This document shows, piece after piece, positions 15,011-23,189 of a stretch of DNA of 46,734 bases (position 1 is its first letter; each line of letters begins with the position of its first letter). Under the pieces are notes generated by a model. That model was not told the origin of the DNA and ran no database searches. It saw only the letters and a list, made by a program, of their open reading frames with translations. The stretch is from JBFMFR01 sp040752025. GTDB taxonomy: Bacteria > Chloroflexota > Anaerolineae > Anaerolineales > UBA4823. The stretch covers positions 1 through 46,734 of the forward strand of contig JBFMFR010000055.1 of assembly GCA_040752025.1 (NCBI GenBank). Reading direction: 5' to 3'. A program made the position numbers and the translations under genes.

Positions 15011-15280
15011 GTGAAAAACGAAGATGCTTTACGCAGGTTGAAGACCACCGAAGGCCACATTCGTGGCATTCAGCGCATGATCGAGGAAGATGCCTATTGC
15101 ATCGACGTCATCCGCCAGATCCAGGCCGTCCAATCGGCGCTGAACAAGATCAGCACTTCTATCCTGGAGGGTCATCTGCATTCCTGCTTGATTACAGCAG
15201 TGCGCGGTGACGATCCGGATGAGCGCGAGCGCGTATTGGCAGAAATCAAAGAAGTATTTGAGATGTCAACCAAAACATGA
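15011..15280 (+). CDS. csoR: Copper-sensing transcriptional repressor CsoR
   Basis: 89 residues, all-helical DUF156 family. The Cu(I) ligands are present in the diagnostic spacing: C30 (AYCIDV), then H55 and C59 in HLHSC. RRLKTTEGHIRGIQRMIEED is the typical first helix. It should bind the palindrome at 14973-14997 as a tetramer and release it when Cu(I) is bound. The start is GTG at 15011, after AGAGAGG. It heads an operon with a copper chaperone and a copper-exporting ATPase, which supports copper rather than another CsoR-family ligand. Confidence 0.93.
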   Translation: MKNEDALRRLKTTEGHIRGIQRMIEEDAYCIDVIRQIQAVQSALNKISTSILEGHLHSCLITAVRGDDPDERERVLAEIKEVFEMSTKT

Positions 15281-15298
15281 GTTTTCAGGAGCTTAGCG

Positions 15299-15505
15299 AT
15301 GACCACTGTAACGTATTCAATTCCGAATATTTCATGCAACCACTGTGTTCACACGATTCAGAATGAGGTGGGTGAGCTGGCTGGTGTGCAGTCTGTGACG
15401 GTGGATGCGACCAGCAAGCAGGCTACGATCGCTTTCGATGCCCCCGCCACTGAGTCCGAGATCAAGGCTTTGTTGGCCGAGATCAATTACCCGGTTGCGG
15501 AGTGA
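15299..15505 (+). CDS. copZ: CopZ-like copper chaperone (HMA domain)
   Basis: 68 residues, a single heavy-metal-associated domain with beta-alpha-beta-beta-alpha-beta pattern. The metal site is ISCNHC (C13, C16), close to the GMTCxxC consensus but with Ile-Ser in place of Met-Thr. It is expected to carry Cu(I) in the cytoplasm and hand it to CopA. CAGGAG lies upstream of ATG 15299. It is 18 bases after csoR, and a strong hairpin terminator separates it from copA. Confidence 0.88.
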   Translation: MTTVTYSIPNISCNHCVHTIQNEVGELAGVQSVTVDATSKQATIAFDAPATESEIKALLAEINYPVAE

Positions 15506-15546
15506 ACCCGGATTATCAGAAGCACACGGGGCAGAGATAAATCATG

Positions 15547-15580
15547 CGCACTACGGAACCGTAATCCGTAGTGCGTTTTT
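15547..15580 (+). terminator. Intra-operon terminator between copZ and copA
   Basis: Perfect 11-bp stem CGCACTACGGA (15547-15557) / TCCGTAGTGCG (15565-15575), 7-base loop, then TTTTT. It lies 19 bases before copA. No strong separate promoter for copA was seen after it, so it probably lets some transcripts through and keeps copA below csoR-copZ. Confidence 0.8.
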
Positions 15581-15598
15581 GTAAGTTTTGGAGGTGTT

Positions 15599-18061
15599 AT
15601 GCCTGAAACCCGACAAGTTACGTTGCCAATCACCGGGATGACTTGTGCAAACTGTGTTTCCACTGTCGAGCGAAACCTGAAGAAAGTCAATGGGGTACAG
15701 GTGGCTTTGGTGAACCTTTCCTCAGAGCGCGCCTCGGTCGAATTCGATCCGAACCTGACGGGTCTGGGTGACCTGATCGGGCGCGTGGAGCGCGCCGGCT
15801 ATGGTGTGGCGACCGGCGAGGCGGATCTGCTGATCCGGCGCATGAGCGACGATAACGATGCCCGCCGCTTGGAAAAGGCGCTACGAGGCGTCGAGGGCGT
15901 ATTGGAAGCCCAGGTCAGCTTTGCCAGCGAGCGGGCGCGTGTGCGCTATATCCCCACGCTGGTTAACCAGGTCGACCTGCGCAAAGCGGTTGCCACGGCT
16001 GGCTTCGAAGTTATGCAGATGGGCGGAGAGATAGAAGACGCCGAACGCAAGGCGCGCGAAGCCGAGATTGCCCAACAACGGCATTTTCTGATCGTGGGTT
16101 TGCTTTTTACTGTGCCGCTCTTTCTGTTTTCGATGGGGCGCGACCTGGGATTGCTGCCGATGAGTGTCGCCCATGCAGCCTGGGGCAACTGGTTGATGTT
16201 CATCCTGGCAACTCCGGTGCAGTTTTACGTGGGCTGGCAGTACTATGTCGGCGCGTATAAGGCGCTGCGCAACCGCTCGGCTAACATGGACGTACTGATC
16301 GCTATGGGGTCTTCGGCAGCTTATTTTTACTCATTGCCAATCGTTTTCGGCCTGATCAGTGGGCACGTGTATTTCGAAACCGCGGCCGTGATCATCACCC
16401 TGATCAAGTTGGGTAAATACCTGGAAGCGCGCGCCAAGGGACGCACCAGCGAAGCGCTCAAAAAACTGATCGGTCTGCAACCCAAACGAGCCTACGTGAT
16501 CCGCGACGGCCAGGTAATGGAAGTGAGCGTGGATGCTGTGTTGGTGGGCGACCTGGTGGTCGTGCGCCCAGGGCAGAAGATCCCCGTGGATGGTGTGGTC
16601 GTCGAAGGGCGTTCGGCTGTCGACGAATCGATGCTGACTGGCGAATCGCTGCCGGTTGAGAAAGGCCCAGGGGACAACGTGATTGGAGCTACGCTCAACA
16701 AGCTGGGGTTGCTCAAGTTCGAGGCTGTAAAAGTTGGCAAGGAGACGGCTCTGGCGCAGATTATTCGCCTGGTGGAGGAAGCGCAGGGCAGTAAGGCGCC
16801 TATTCAGAAGTTGGCTGACCAGGTTTCAGCGATTTTTGTGCCGGCAGTGATCCTTCTGGCATTGACAACTTTTTTGATCTGGTATTTCCTGGTTCCGTTG
16901 CCGCCTGGCTCGGAGATCAGCGCTTTTACGCGCGCATTGATCCACATGGTGGCTGTGCTGGTGATCGCCTGCCCCTGCGCCATGGGGCTGGCAACACCCA
17001 CGGCGGTCATGGTGGGGACTGGTAAGGGCGCCGAACTGGGCATTTTGCTCAAATCGGGCGAAGCTCTAGAGCGCGCCGGCAAGGTGACGACGGTTGTGCT
17101 GGATAAGACCGGGACGATCACGCGCGGCCAGCCTGCCGTGACGGATATCCTGATCGGGGAACAGATCTTGGAGGCGAGAGGCGAATCCGCAGCCACTCCA
17201 GTACTACAGTCTGAAACCTTGCGGCTGGCAGCTTCGGTCGAGAAAGGCAGTGAACATCCCTTGGGAGAAGCTATCGTGGCGGAAGCTGGGGAACGCGGCC
17301 TGATTTTGAGCGAGCCACAGGGCTTCCAGGCTCTGGTAGGGCACGGGGTTGAGGCCCAGGTGGATGGACGGCAGATTCTGGTGGGCAATCTGCGCATGAT
17401 GCAAGAGCGCAATCTGTCCTTGAACGGCCTGCAGGAGGCGGTGGTAAACCTGCAAAATGAGGCCAAGACGGCGATCCTGGTAGCAGTGGATGGCGCTGTG
17501 CAAGGCGTAATCGGTGTGGCAGATACCGTTAAGGAAGGTTCTATTGAAGCCATCCAGGCGCTGCATCGTATGGGCCTGCGCGTAGCGATGATCACTGGTG
17601 ATAACCAGCAGACTGCCGAGGTGATCGCTCGCCAGGTGGGCGTCGATGCAGTGCTGGCGGAAGTGCTGCCGGGCGATAAGGCTGCCCAGGTGAAGCGCTT
17701 GCAGGCCGTTGGTGAGGTGGTTGCCATGGTCGGTGATGGAATCAACGATGCTCCGGCGCTGGCGCAGGCTGAAGTCGGCATCGCCATTGGGACGGGAACT
17801 GATGTGGCGATGGCCACGGCGCCAGTGGTCCTGATGAGCGGGGATTTGCGCGGCGTGGCGCGCGCCATTTCTCTCTCTCGGAGCACATTGAAAACTATCA
17901 AGCAGAACCTGTTTTGGGCGTTTTTCTATAACGTTCTGCTCATCCCGGCGGCTGCAGCGGGTTTGCTCAACCCCATGCTGGCGGCAGGGGCGATGGCCTT
18001 TAGCAGTGTGTTTGTGGTGAGCAACAGTTTGCGCTTGCGAAAATATCGTGCGGAGGTGTGA
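15599..18061 (+). CDS. copA: Cu(I)-exporting P1B-type ATPase
   Basis: 820 residues. The first HMA domain has GMTCANC (13-19). A second HMA-like domain (about 75-150) has lost its CxxC (RRMSDDND at the corresponding loop). Then come eight predicted membrane helices with the transport motif CPC (458-460), the actuator loop TGES, the phosphorylation site DKTGT (D502), the HP motif in SEHPLGEA (H553) and the hinge GDGINDAP (712-719). C-terminal helices include YNVLLIPAAAAG, consistent with the Cu(I) subgroup. GGAGGTG precedes ATG 15599. It exports cytoplasmic Cu(I); CsoR control is expected through the promoter upstream of csoR. It converges on the MFS gene with 8 bases between. Confidence 0.95.
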   Translation: MPETRQVTLPITGMTCANCVSTVERNLKKVNGVQVALVNLSSERASVEFDPNLTGLGDLIGRVERAGYGVATGEADLLIRRMSDDNDARRLEKALRGVEGVLEAQVSFASERARVRYIPTLVNQVDLRKAVATAGFEVMQMGGEIEDAERKAREAEIAQQRHFLIVGLLFTVPLFLFSMGRDLGLLPMSVAHAAWGNWLMFILATPVQFYVGWQYYVGAYKALRNRSANMDVLIAMGSSAAYFYSLPIVFGLISGHVYFETAAVIITLIKLGKYLEARAKGRTSEALKKLIGLQPKRAYVIRDGQVMEVSVDAVLVGDLVVVRPGQKIPVDGVVVEGRSAVDESMLTGESLPVEKGPGDNVIGATLNKLGLLKFEAVKVGKETALAQIIRLVEEAQGSKAPIQKLADQVSAIFVPAVILLALTTFLIWYFLVPLPPGSEISAFTRALIHMVAVLVIACPCAMGLATPTAVMVGTGKGAELGILLKSGEALERAGKVTTVVLDKTGTITRGQPAVTDILIGEQILEARGESAATPVLQSETLRLAASVEKGSEHPLGEAIVAEAGERGLILSEPQGFQALVGHGVEAQVDGRQILVGNLRMMQERNLSLNGLQEAVVNLQNEAKTAILVAVDGAVQGVIGVADTVKEGSIEAIQALHRMGLRVAMITGDNQQTAEVIARQVGVDAVLAEVLPGDKAAQVKRLQAVGEVVAMVGDGINDAPALAQAEVGIAIGTGTDVAMATAPVVLMSGDLRGVARAISLSRSTLKTIKQNLFWAFFYNVLLIPAAAAGLLNPMLAAGAMAFSSVFVVSNSLRLRKYRAEV

Positions 18062-18069
18062 TCCCAGCG

Positions 18070-19257
18070 CTATGGCTGTTCTTGCCCCGGCGTTTGGTGC
18101 CCCAACCAGAGCAGAGCGATCACGTAACCAACCAGCATGATGATTCCACCGGAAAGGTAAGGCAAGTTCGAATTCATATCGAAGAGCAGGCCGGCCGTCA
18201 AGGGGCCGAAGGCGCGCCCGACGCTCATAAAAGAGTTATTCAAACCCATGGCAACGCCCTGGCCCACAGTGGTGCGCTTAGAGATCAGTGAGGAGGCCGC
18301 CGGGCGCAGCAGGGAATTGCTCAGGATGAAAAAGCCCACGGTCAGCAGGATTCCCGCCAGGTTTTTGGCCAGTAGCATCAGCGGGAAAGCCAGGGCGGAG
18401 GCCAGCAGTGAGGCTTTGATGATGGCGGTTTCTCCCCAGCGCCGGGTGAGCGGACCCGTGAATGCACCCTGGATGATGGCGGAAAGCAAGCCGATGTAGG
18501 TCAGCAAACCGCCGACTTGCTCTGGCCCATAATTATAGCGTTCCAGAGCGAATAAACCGAAGACGCTTTCGAAGTTCGTCAGGCCGAAGCTGAGCAAGAA
18601 GGAGATGAATAATAGCAAACCGATTGGACTGAAAAGTGCCTGCCACATTTCTTGAAATTGCGGGCCTTGCAGTTTGCCGGTGGCTCCTTCGCGAGCCTGG
18701 CTGGGCAGGGATTCGGGCAGGATTACCAGGATCAACAGCAGTGCAAGCATTGAAAGGCCAGATGCCAGGAAGAAAGGCGTTGCCAGAGAATTCTTGGCCA
18801 ACATGCCAGCCATGCCGGGGCCCAACACCATCCCGATGCCCATGGCGGCGCCCATTATCCCCATGCCGCCGCCGCGTTCCCTGGAAGTGGTGCTGTCGCT
18901 AACATAGGCCATGGCGGTAGGTAAAGTGGCAGATGAAAGGATGCCAGCCAGGATGCGAGAGGCAAACAGCATCCACAATTGCGTGGACAGGCCGAAGAGG
19001 AGCTGAGCAATGGCATTGCCCAGCACGCCCAGGATCAGGACCGGCTTGCGCCCGTAGCGATCGGAAAGGCTGCCCCACACAGGGGCAAAGATGAATTGCA
19101 TCACTGCGTAGGTGGCCATCAAGCCGCCCAGGGCAGTGCCGCTGGCGCCCAGGCTTTTCACATAGAACGGTAAGATCGGGATGACCATGCCGAAGCCCAG
19201 CATGACCACGACCAGGGTGAAGAACAGGATCAGGATGTTTTTATTCAATGTTTTCAT
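18070..19257 (-). CDS. MFS drug/multidrug exporter (DHA1, Tet(A)-like)
   Basis: 395 residues with about 12 membrane helices. Motif A is clear in the loop after the second helix (GSLSDRYGRKPV), and the antiporter motif C region appears as GAAMGIGMVLGPGMAGML in helix 5. Such proteins are proton-driven exporters of small hydrophobic compounds; the substrate cannot be told from sequence. Its ATG overlaps the MarR stop by 4 bases (ATGA), so the regulator and the pump form a coupled pair, a common arrangement for drug-inducible efflux. Confidence 0.9.
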   Translation of the reverse strand: MKTLNKNILILFFTLVVVMLGFGMVIPILPFYVKSLGASGTALGGLMATYAVMQFIFAPVWGSLSDRYGRKPVLILGVLGNAIAQLLFGLSTQLWMLFASRILAGILSSATLPTAMAYVSDSTTSRERGGGMGIMGAAMGIGMVLGPGMAGMLAKNSLATPFFLASGLSMLALLLILVILPESLPSQAREGATGKLQGPQFQEMWQALFSPIGLLLFISFLLSFGLTNFESVFGLFALERYNYGPEQVGGLLTYIGLLSAIIQGAFTGPLTRRWGETAIIKASLLASALAFPLMLLAKNLAGILLTVGFFILSNSLLRPAASSLISKRTTVGQGVAMGLNNSFMSVGRAFGPLTAGLLFDMNSNLPYLSGGIIMLVGYVIALLWLGHQTPGQEQP

Positions 19258-19766
19258 CGATTTGATTCTCTCGGTAAATGGGATGACTCCAGGCCCTCCA
19301 GTTCGACTTGTGCAAACTCAAGATACCGTTCCATTAGCTGCAGCATCTGGCGGCGCTCGCTAGGAGATAGGTTTTGTATGGCATACTGCATGCGCAGGCG
19401 TTGTTGGTGATCGATATCTTGCAGGAGGCGTTCTCCTTTTGCAGTCAGGAAGACACGCTGGGTGCGTCGATCCGCAGAGTCGCGCTGGCGCTCGACCAGT
19501 TCCTGATCTACCAGGCGATCAATGATGCCGGTCATGGTGGCAGAAACCTGGTGAGAGGCTTCGGCCAAGGCGGTCATGGTGCAACCTTGAGCATGGAGGC
19601 GGATAGCGCGCAATGCCATGAATTGGGGCAGGGTGATGTGGAAATTTTCCAGCTCGCGCGCCAGGCGGCGCTGCGAAAGCCAGCCCATGCACAGGACGAT
19701 CTGCTGCATAGCAATCACATCTGCCTGGAGCTCGGCTTTGGTGTTTAGAGAGGTAGAGGGTTCCAT
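19254..19766 (-). CDS. MarR-family transcriptional regulator
   Basis: 170 residues. A winged helix-turn-helix (about 48-120) includes ITLPQFMALRAI, TMTALAEASHQVSATMTGII and the wing RDSADRRTQRVFLTAKGE, whose DRR is the MarR signature. N- and C-terminal helices would form the dimer. It most likely represses itself and the MFS gene it overlaps, through the palindromes at 19793-19821, with a small ligand relieving repression. The start is ATG 19766, about 35 bases beyond the operator edge. Confidence 0.92.
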   Translation of the reverse strand: MEPSTSLNTKAELQADVIAMQQIVLCMGWLSQRRLARELENFHITLPQFMALRAIRLHAQGCTMTALAEASHQVSATMTGIIDRLVDQELVERQRDSADRRTQRVFLTAKGERLLQDIDHQQRLRMQYAIQNLSPSERRQMLQLMERYLEFAQVELEGLESSHLPRESNR

Positions 19767-19791
19767 AAATTACGGCGATCCATCCAAAAAG

Positions 19792-19822
19792 ATTAGCGAT
19801 GCTAAATATCAGCGACGCTAAT
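19792..19822 (-). promoter_or_regulatory. Double palindromic operator of the MarR/MFS pair
   Basis: TTAGCGATGCTAA (19793-19805) is a perfect palindrome around its centre; TCAGCGACGCTAA (19809-19821) is a near copy, centre to centre 16 bases away. The outer ends ATTAGCG and CGCTAAT are also inverted repeats. The element abuts the -10 box and covers the expected transcription start. Confidence 0.7.
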
Positions 19823-19849
19823 TTTATGGGCTAAGGCCTGGTTCGTCAA
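19821..19849 (-). promoter_or_regulatory. Promoter of the MarR/MFS pair
   Basis: On the minus strand: TTGACG (19849-19844), 17-base spacer, TAAAAT (19826-19821), immediately next to the palindromic operator. Confidence 0.7.
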
Positions 19850-19930
19850 GGCATAATTGTGCTATTTCCTGTATTCATTTATATGATGTGGTTCTCAGCA
19901 AATCTTAATCCCCTGGTGTTGGCGAAACTA

Positions 19931-19959
19931 TTGACCCACTTTTATTTTACGAGTATGCT
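19931..19959 (+). promoter_or_regulatory. Promoter of the L,D-transpeptidase operon
   Basis: TTGACC at 19931-19936, 17-base spacer, TATGCT at 19954-19959. The leader before ATG 19979 would be only about 13 bases. Confidence 0.55.
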
Positions 19960-19978
19960 TCAGGTTTAGCGAAATACG

Positions 19979-21148
19979 ATGGCTATGAAACGCTTTGCAC
20001 AGCTTCCGAATATGGCGATCCCAGGCCGGAGTGACCTTACCAGCAATTCCCGGCTCGGGCGGCGAGATTTCCTCAAACTGTCCGGATTGGGATTGGGCAG
20101 CCTGGCGCTGCGTCCCTGGAACCGCTGGCTGGCACTGCCCGATTTTCCCCAGGCCGAACGCCTGGGCAGGGTGGCAGTGGGCATGGTGGAACTTAAGGCG
20201 CGCCCCAACCCCGAAAGCGCCACGGTGGGAGTGCTTTACGAAGACGCAGTGGTGCCCTGGCTAAGCGAAGCCTCTGGCAGCCTGCCAATTTACATCTTTT
20301 CTAACCAGCGCTGGGTGGAAACGCCGGATGGTTACATCTACGGCCCTTATCTGCAACCAGTCTATAACCAGCCGAACCAGCCCGTTGGCAGCCTGGCCAA
20401 TTCGAGCAGGGGACCTGGGATGTGGGCGGAAGTGACGGTGCCCTACACTGAAGCTGTTCTGGATCAAAAAGAACCCTCCTCGAACTCCTGGGTGGAAGCC
20501 AAGTTGGAACAGGGATTACCCTTGCGTGTGTACTACAGCCAGGTTTTCTGGGTGGATCAGGTCAAGACGGACGACCAGGGGCGCAGCTACTACCGCATCA
20601 ACCCGAATTATTATGGAGGTGTGGATATGCTCTGGGCAGACGCCCGGGCTTTTCGCCCGATACCCTCCGATGAGTTAACGCCCATCCACGCAGAGGTGAT
20701 GGACAAGCGCATCGAAGTAGATATCAGTCACCAGATACTCTCCTGCTACGAAAATAACGCCGAGATCTATTTCTGTCGGGTTTCAACTGGAGCCAAATTC
20801 GACATGTATGGCAATATCGTTGATAAATGGATTACGCCGGTCGGGCAGCACCGCGTGACGCGCAAGTACATTTCACTGCAAATGAGCGGCGGCACGACGG
20901 GGGCTGGCTATGATTTGCCTGGGATCGCCTGGACTTCGATCTTCGCCACCGGCGGGGTGGCGATCCATTCTACCTTTTGGCACAATAATTACGGCGATCC
21001 GGTTTCGCATGGCTGCGTGAATGCCAGCCCGGAGGATGCCAAGTGGATCTTCCGCTGGACGATGCCTAACGTGACGTACGACCCTGGATCGGTGGATGTA
21101 ACCGTTACCGGCGAGGACAGCACCGCCATCAAAGTGGTGGAGGCTTAG
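19979..21148 (+). CDS. Tat-exported L,D-transpeptidase (YkuD domain), first of a tandem pair
   Basis: 389 residues. The twin-arginine signal GRRDFLKLSG (RR at 28-29) precedes a hydrophobic stretch, so it is exported folded. A middle region (about 55-235) with SH3-like stretches (KARPNPESATVGVL, WVETPDGYIYG) precedes the YkuD catalytic domain (about 244-365). The active site is H330 in AIHSTFWHNN and S343-H-G-C346 in SHGCVN, the catalytic Cys being C346. Such enzymes make 3-3 cross-links in peptidoglycan or attach proteins to it. Two further Cys, C256 and C266 (SC...FC), are shared with the next gene and might form a disulfide. No strong ribosome-binding site precedes the start; ATG 19985 is an alternative. 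Confidence 0.9.
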   Translation: MAMKRFAQLPNMAIPGRSDLTSNSRLGRRDFLKLSGLGLGSLALRPWNRWLALPDFPQAERLGRVAVGMVELKARPNPESATVGVLYEDAVVPWLSEASGSLPIYIFSNQRWVETPDGYIYGPYLQPVYNQPNQPVGSLANSSRGPGMWAEVTVPYTEAVLDQKEPSSNSWVEAKLEQGLPLRVYYSQVFWVDQVKTDDQGRSYYRINPNYYGGVDMLWADARAFRPIPSDELTPIHAEVMDKRIEVDISHQILSCYENNAEIYFCRVSTGAKFDMYGNIVDKWITPVGQHRVTRKYISLQMSGGTTGAGYDLPGIAWTSIFATGGVAIHSTFWHNNYGDPVSHGCVNASPEDAKWIFRWTMPNVTYDPGSVDVTVTGEDSTAIKVVEA

Positions 21149-21150
21149 GC

Positions 21151-22239
21151 ATGCAGCACAGGGATTTCACGCGACGAGAGTTCCTCAAACTGGCAGCGCT
21201 TAGCCTGGGCGGATTGGCCTTGCGTCCATGGTACCGCCGGCTGGCGTTCGGGACTGCGAGCGCCCTGCCCGATTTTCCGCAAGCGGAACGCCTGGGAAGG
21301 GTGTTGAGCGGCGGCATCGATCTGAAGGCGCGCCCAGATGACGAGAGCCCCACCGTGGGCACTTTGTCCGAAGATCAAGTCGTGGTCTGGCAGCGTGAAG
21401 TGGTGGGCTCACGCCCGCTGTGGTATGATCAGCGTTTCGTAGAAACGCCAGATGGCTTCATCTATGCTCCCAACGTACAGAAGGTTCGCAACTTGCCTAA
21501 CCAGCCACTGCAGAGCCTGCCAGGTGAAGGGATGTGGGTGGAGGTGACGGTGCCCTATATCGACCTGGTGCTGGCTAACCCACCCGCCCGCTCGCCCTGG
21601 CTGGACTATACCTCCACGCCGCGTTTGTATTACAGCCAGATCATGTGGGTTGACCAGATCAAAACGGACGAGCAGGGCCAGGTGTGGTATCGGGCGGGCG
21701 AGAAGTATGGCAGTTACGGGGATTTCTTCTGGGCACCAGGAGAGGCTTTCCGCCCGCTGGCTGCTGAGGAGACCGATCCGATCAGCCCGGAGGCGAGTGA
21801 TAAGCTGGTGGTCGTCAATGTGACCTACCAGACGCTGGCCTGTTTCGAAGGCCAGTCGGAGGTGTATTTCTGCCGGGTTTCAACCGGCCCGAAACTGGCT
21901 GACAAGGATAAACCAGGGGGAAAGTGGGCCACGCCCCTGGGGAAGCATTCGATCTGGCGCAAGATGGTCTCGGTGCACATGACCGGCGGCACCACCGGCG
22001 GCGGCTACGATTTGCCCGGCATCGGCTGGACTACGCTGTTTTCTGGTCAGGGGATGGCGATTCATTCCACATTCTGGCATAATAACTACGGCGTTCCCCG
22101 TTCGCACGGTTGTGTGAATGCGGAACCAGATGACGCCAAGTGGATTTTCCGTTGGACGCTGCCGTCAGTTCCCTTCGACCCGGGCGATATCCAGTTTTCC
22201 GGCCAGGGCAGCACCAAAGTGTTGGTTGTCGAGGATTGA
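21151..22239 (+). CDS. Tat-exported L,D-transpeptidase (YkuD domain), second of a tandem pair
   Basis: 362 residues, a full-length paralogue of the upstream gene: shared blocks include LALRPW, LPDFPQAERLGRV, MSGGTTG-like and the catalytic block. The twin-arginine motif is TRREFLKLA (RR at 8-9). The catalytic residues are H305 and S318-H-G-C321. The extra Cys pair is conserved as C231 and C241, with the same spacing as in the neighbour. ATG at 21151 comes 2 bases after the previous stop, with GGAGG inside the last codons of that gene, so the two are translationally coupled. It is followed by a CcdA-like gene, suggesting that its Cys is kept reduced by a dedicated pathway. Confidence 0.9.
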   Translation: MQHRDFTRREFLKLAALSLGGLALRPWYRRLAFGTASALPDFPQAERLGRVLSGGIDLKARPDDESPTVGTLSEDQVVVWQREVVGSRPLWYDQRFVETPDGFIYAPNVQKVRNLPNQPLQSLPGEGMWVEVTVPYIDLVLANPPARSPWLDYTSTPRLYYSQIMWVDQIKTDEQGQVWYRAGEKYGSYGDFFWAPGEAFRPLAAEETDPISPEASDKLVVVNVTYQTLACFEGQSEVYFCRVSTGPKLADKDKPGGKWATPLGKHSIWRKMVSVHMTGGTTGGGYDLPGIGWTTLFSGQGMAIHSTFWHNNYGVPRSHGCVNAEPDDAKWIFRWTLPSVPFDPGDIQFSGQGSTKVLVVED

Positions 22240-22255
22240 GAGGAGATTCAGGTTT

Positions 22256-23173
22256 ATGGAATTTGCAAATATCTCGGTTGGATTGGCTTTCATCGCAGGG
22301 CTGGCTTCTTTCCTTTCCCCATGCGTGTTTTCCCTGGTGCCCGCCTATATTGGCTATCTGGGCGGCCGTTCGGCGTCCTCTGCGGTTGGCGGCGAGCAAA
22401 ACCGCTGGCTGACGTTCAGTCACGGCCTGGCATTCGTATTTGGCTTCAGCCTGGTGTTCGTTTCTCTAGGGATTGCCACTTCAGCCCTCGGCGGGGTTCT
22501 ATACGGCCTGCGCGATTGGCTGGCGCGCATCGGCGGGGCAGTGGTCATCCTGTTCGGCTTGCACATGACTGGCATTGTGCGCATCCCTTTCCTGGAATAC
22601 GATTTGCGCCCACAATCTATGCCGGACCGCAGCCTGGGCTACCTCTCTTCCGCGCTGATGGGTGTGTTCTTTTCGGCGGGCTGGTCGCCCTGCGTGGGGC
22701 CCGTGCTGGGGGCCATTCTGACCCTGGCTCTGAACGGCGGCTCGATTTCGCAAGGGGTTGTGCTGCTTTCCGCTTACTCAGCCGGCCTGGCTATTCCATT
22801 CCTGCTGGCGTCAACACAAATCGGTTTGGTTACCACGGTCATCCGGCGATATGGTAAGCTGATGCGCTATGTTGAAATTGTCATGGGGGTGATCTTGATC
22901 CTGGTTGGCGCGCTCTTGCTGAGCGGTCGTTTTCAAACCCTGGCGGGCCTGGGTTCGTTCTTCGGCAACTACGACGAATTGGTGCTGGGGCGCTGGCTGC
23001 TGGTTGGCCTGGTGGCGTTGACATTCCTGGGATTGATCCCGGCTTTCATTGCCAGGAGCAAAGGGCGAAATTTCTTCGATTGGTGGTTTTTCGGCGCCAG
23101 CCTGTTCCCAATTGCTTTACCGATGGCGCTCTTGATCAAATCTCCGGCTCCGAAGGAGATCTTGGAGATATAA
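22256..23173 (+). CDS. ccdA: CcdA/DsbD-like transmembrane thiol electron carrier
   Basis: 305 residues, eight or so membrane helices. The family's paired Cys-Pro motifs are present: FLSPCVFSLVPAYIGYLGG (C23) near the N terminus and SAGWSPCVGPVLG (C146) in the middle. CcdA moves electrons from cytoplasmic thioredoxin across the membrane to extracytoplasmic TlpA/ResA-type proteins. The next gene encodes such an acceptor. ATG 22256 follows GAGAGGAGAT (22238-22247); a longer frame overlapping the upstream gene is not needed. The C-terminal extension after the last core helices (about 235-305) adds two more hydrophobic segments. Confidence 0.92.
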   Translation: MEFANISVGLAFIAGLASFLSPCVFSLVPAYIGYLGGRSASSAVGGEQNRWLTFSHGLAFVFGFSLVFVSLGIATSALGGVLYGLRDWLARIGGAVVILFGLHMTGIVRIPFLEYDLRPQSMPDRSLGYLSSALMGVFFSAGWSPCVGPVLGAILTLALNGGSISQGVVLLSAYSAGLAIPFLLASTQIGLVTTVIRRYGKLMRYVEIVMGVILILVGALLLSGRFQTLAGLGSFFGNYDELVLGRWLLVGLVALTFLGLIPAFIARSKGRNFFDWWFFGASLFPIALPMALLIKSPAPKEILEI

Positions 23174-23189
23174 GGAGACTGCGAAATAA

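Noticed and set aside
16804..17901. 365-codon open frame on the minus strand
   Set aside because: Antisense to copA; low-complexity Ser/Thr/Arg/Ala translation.
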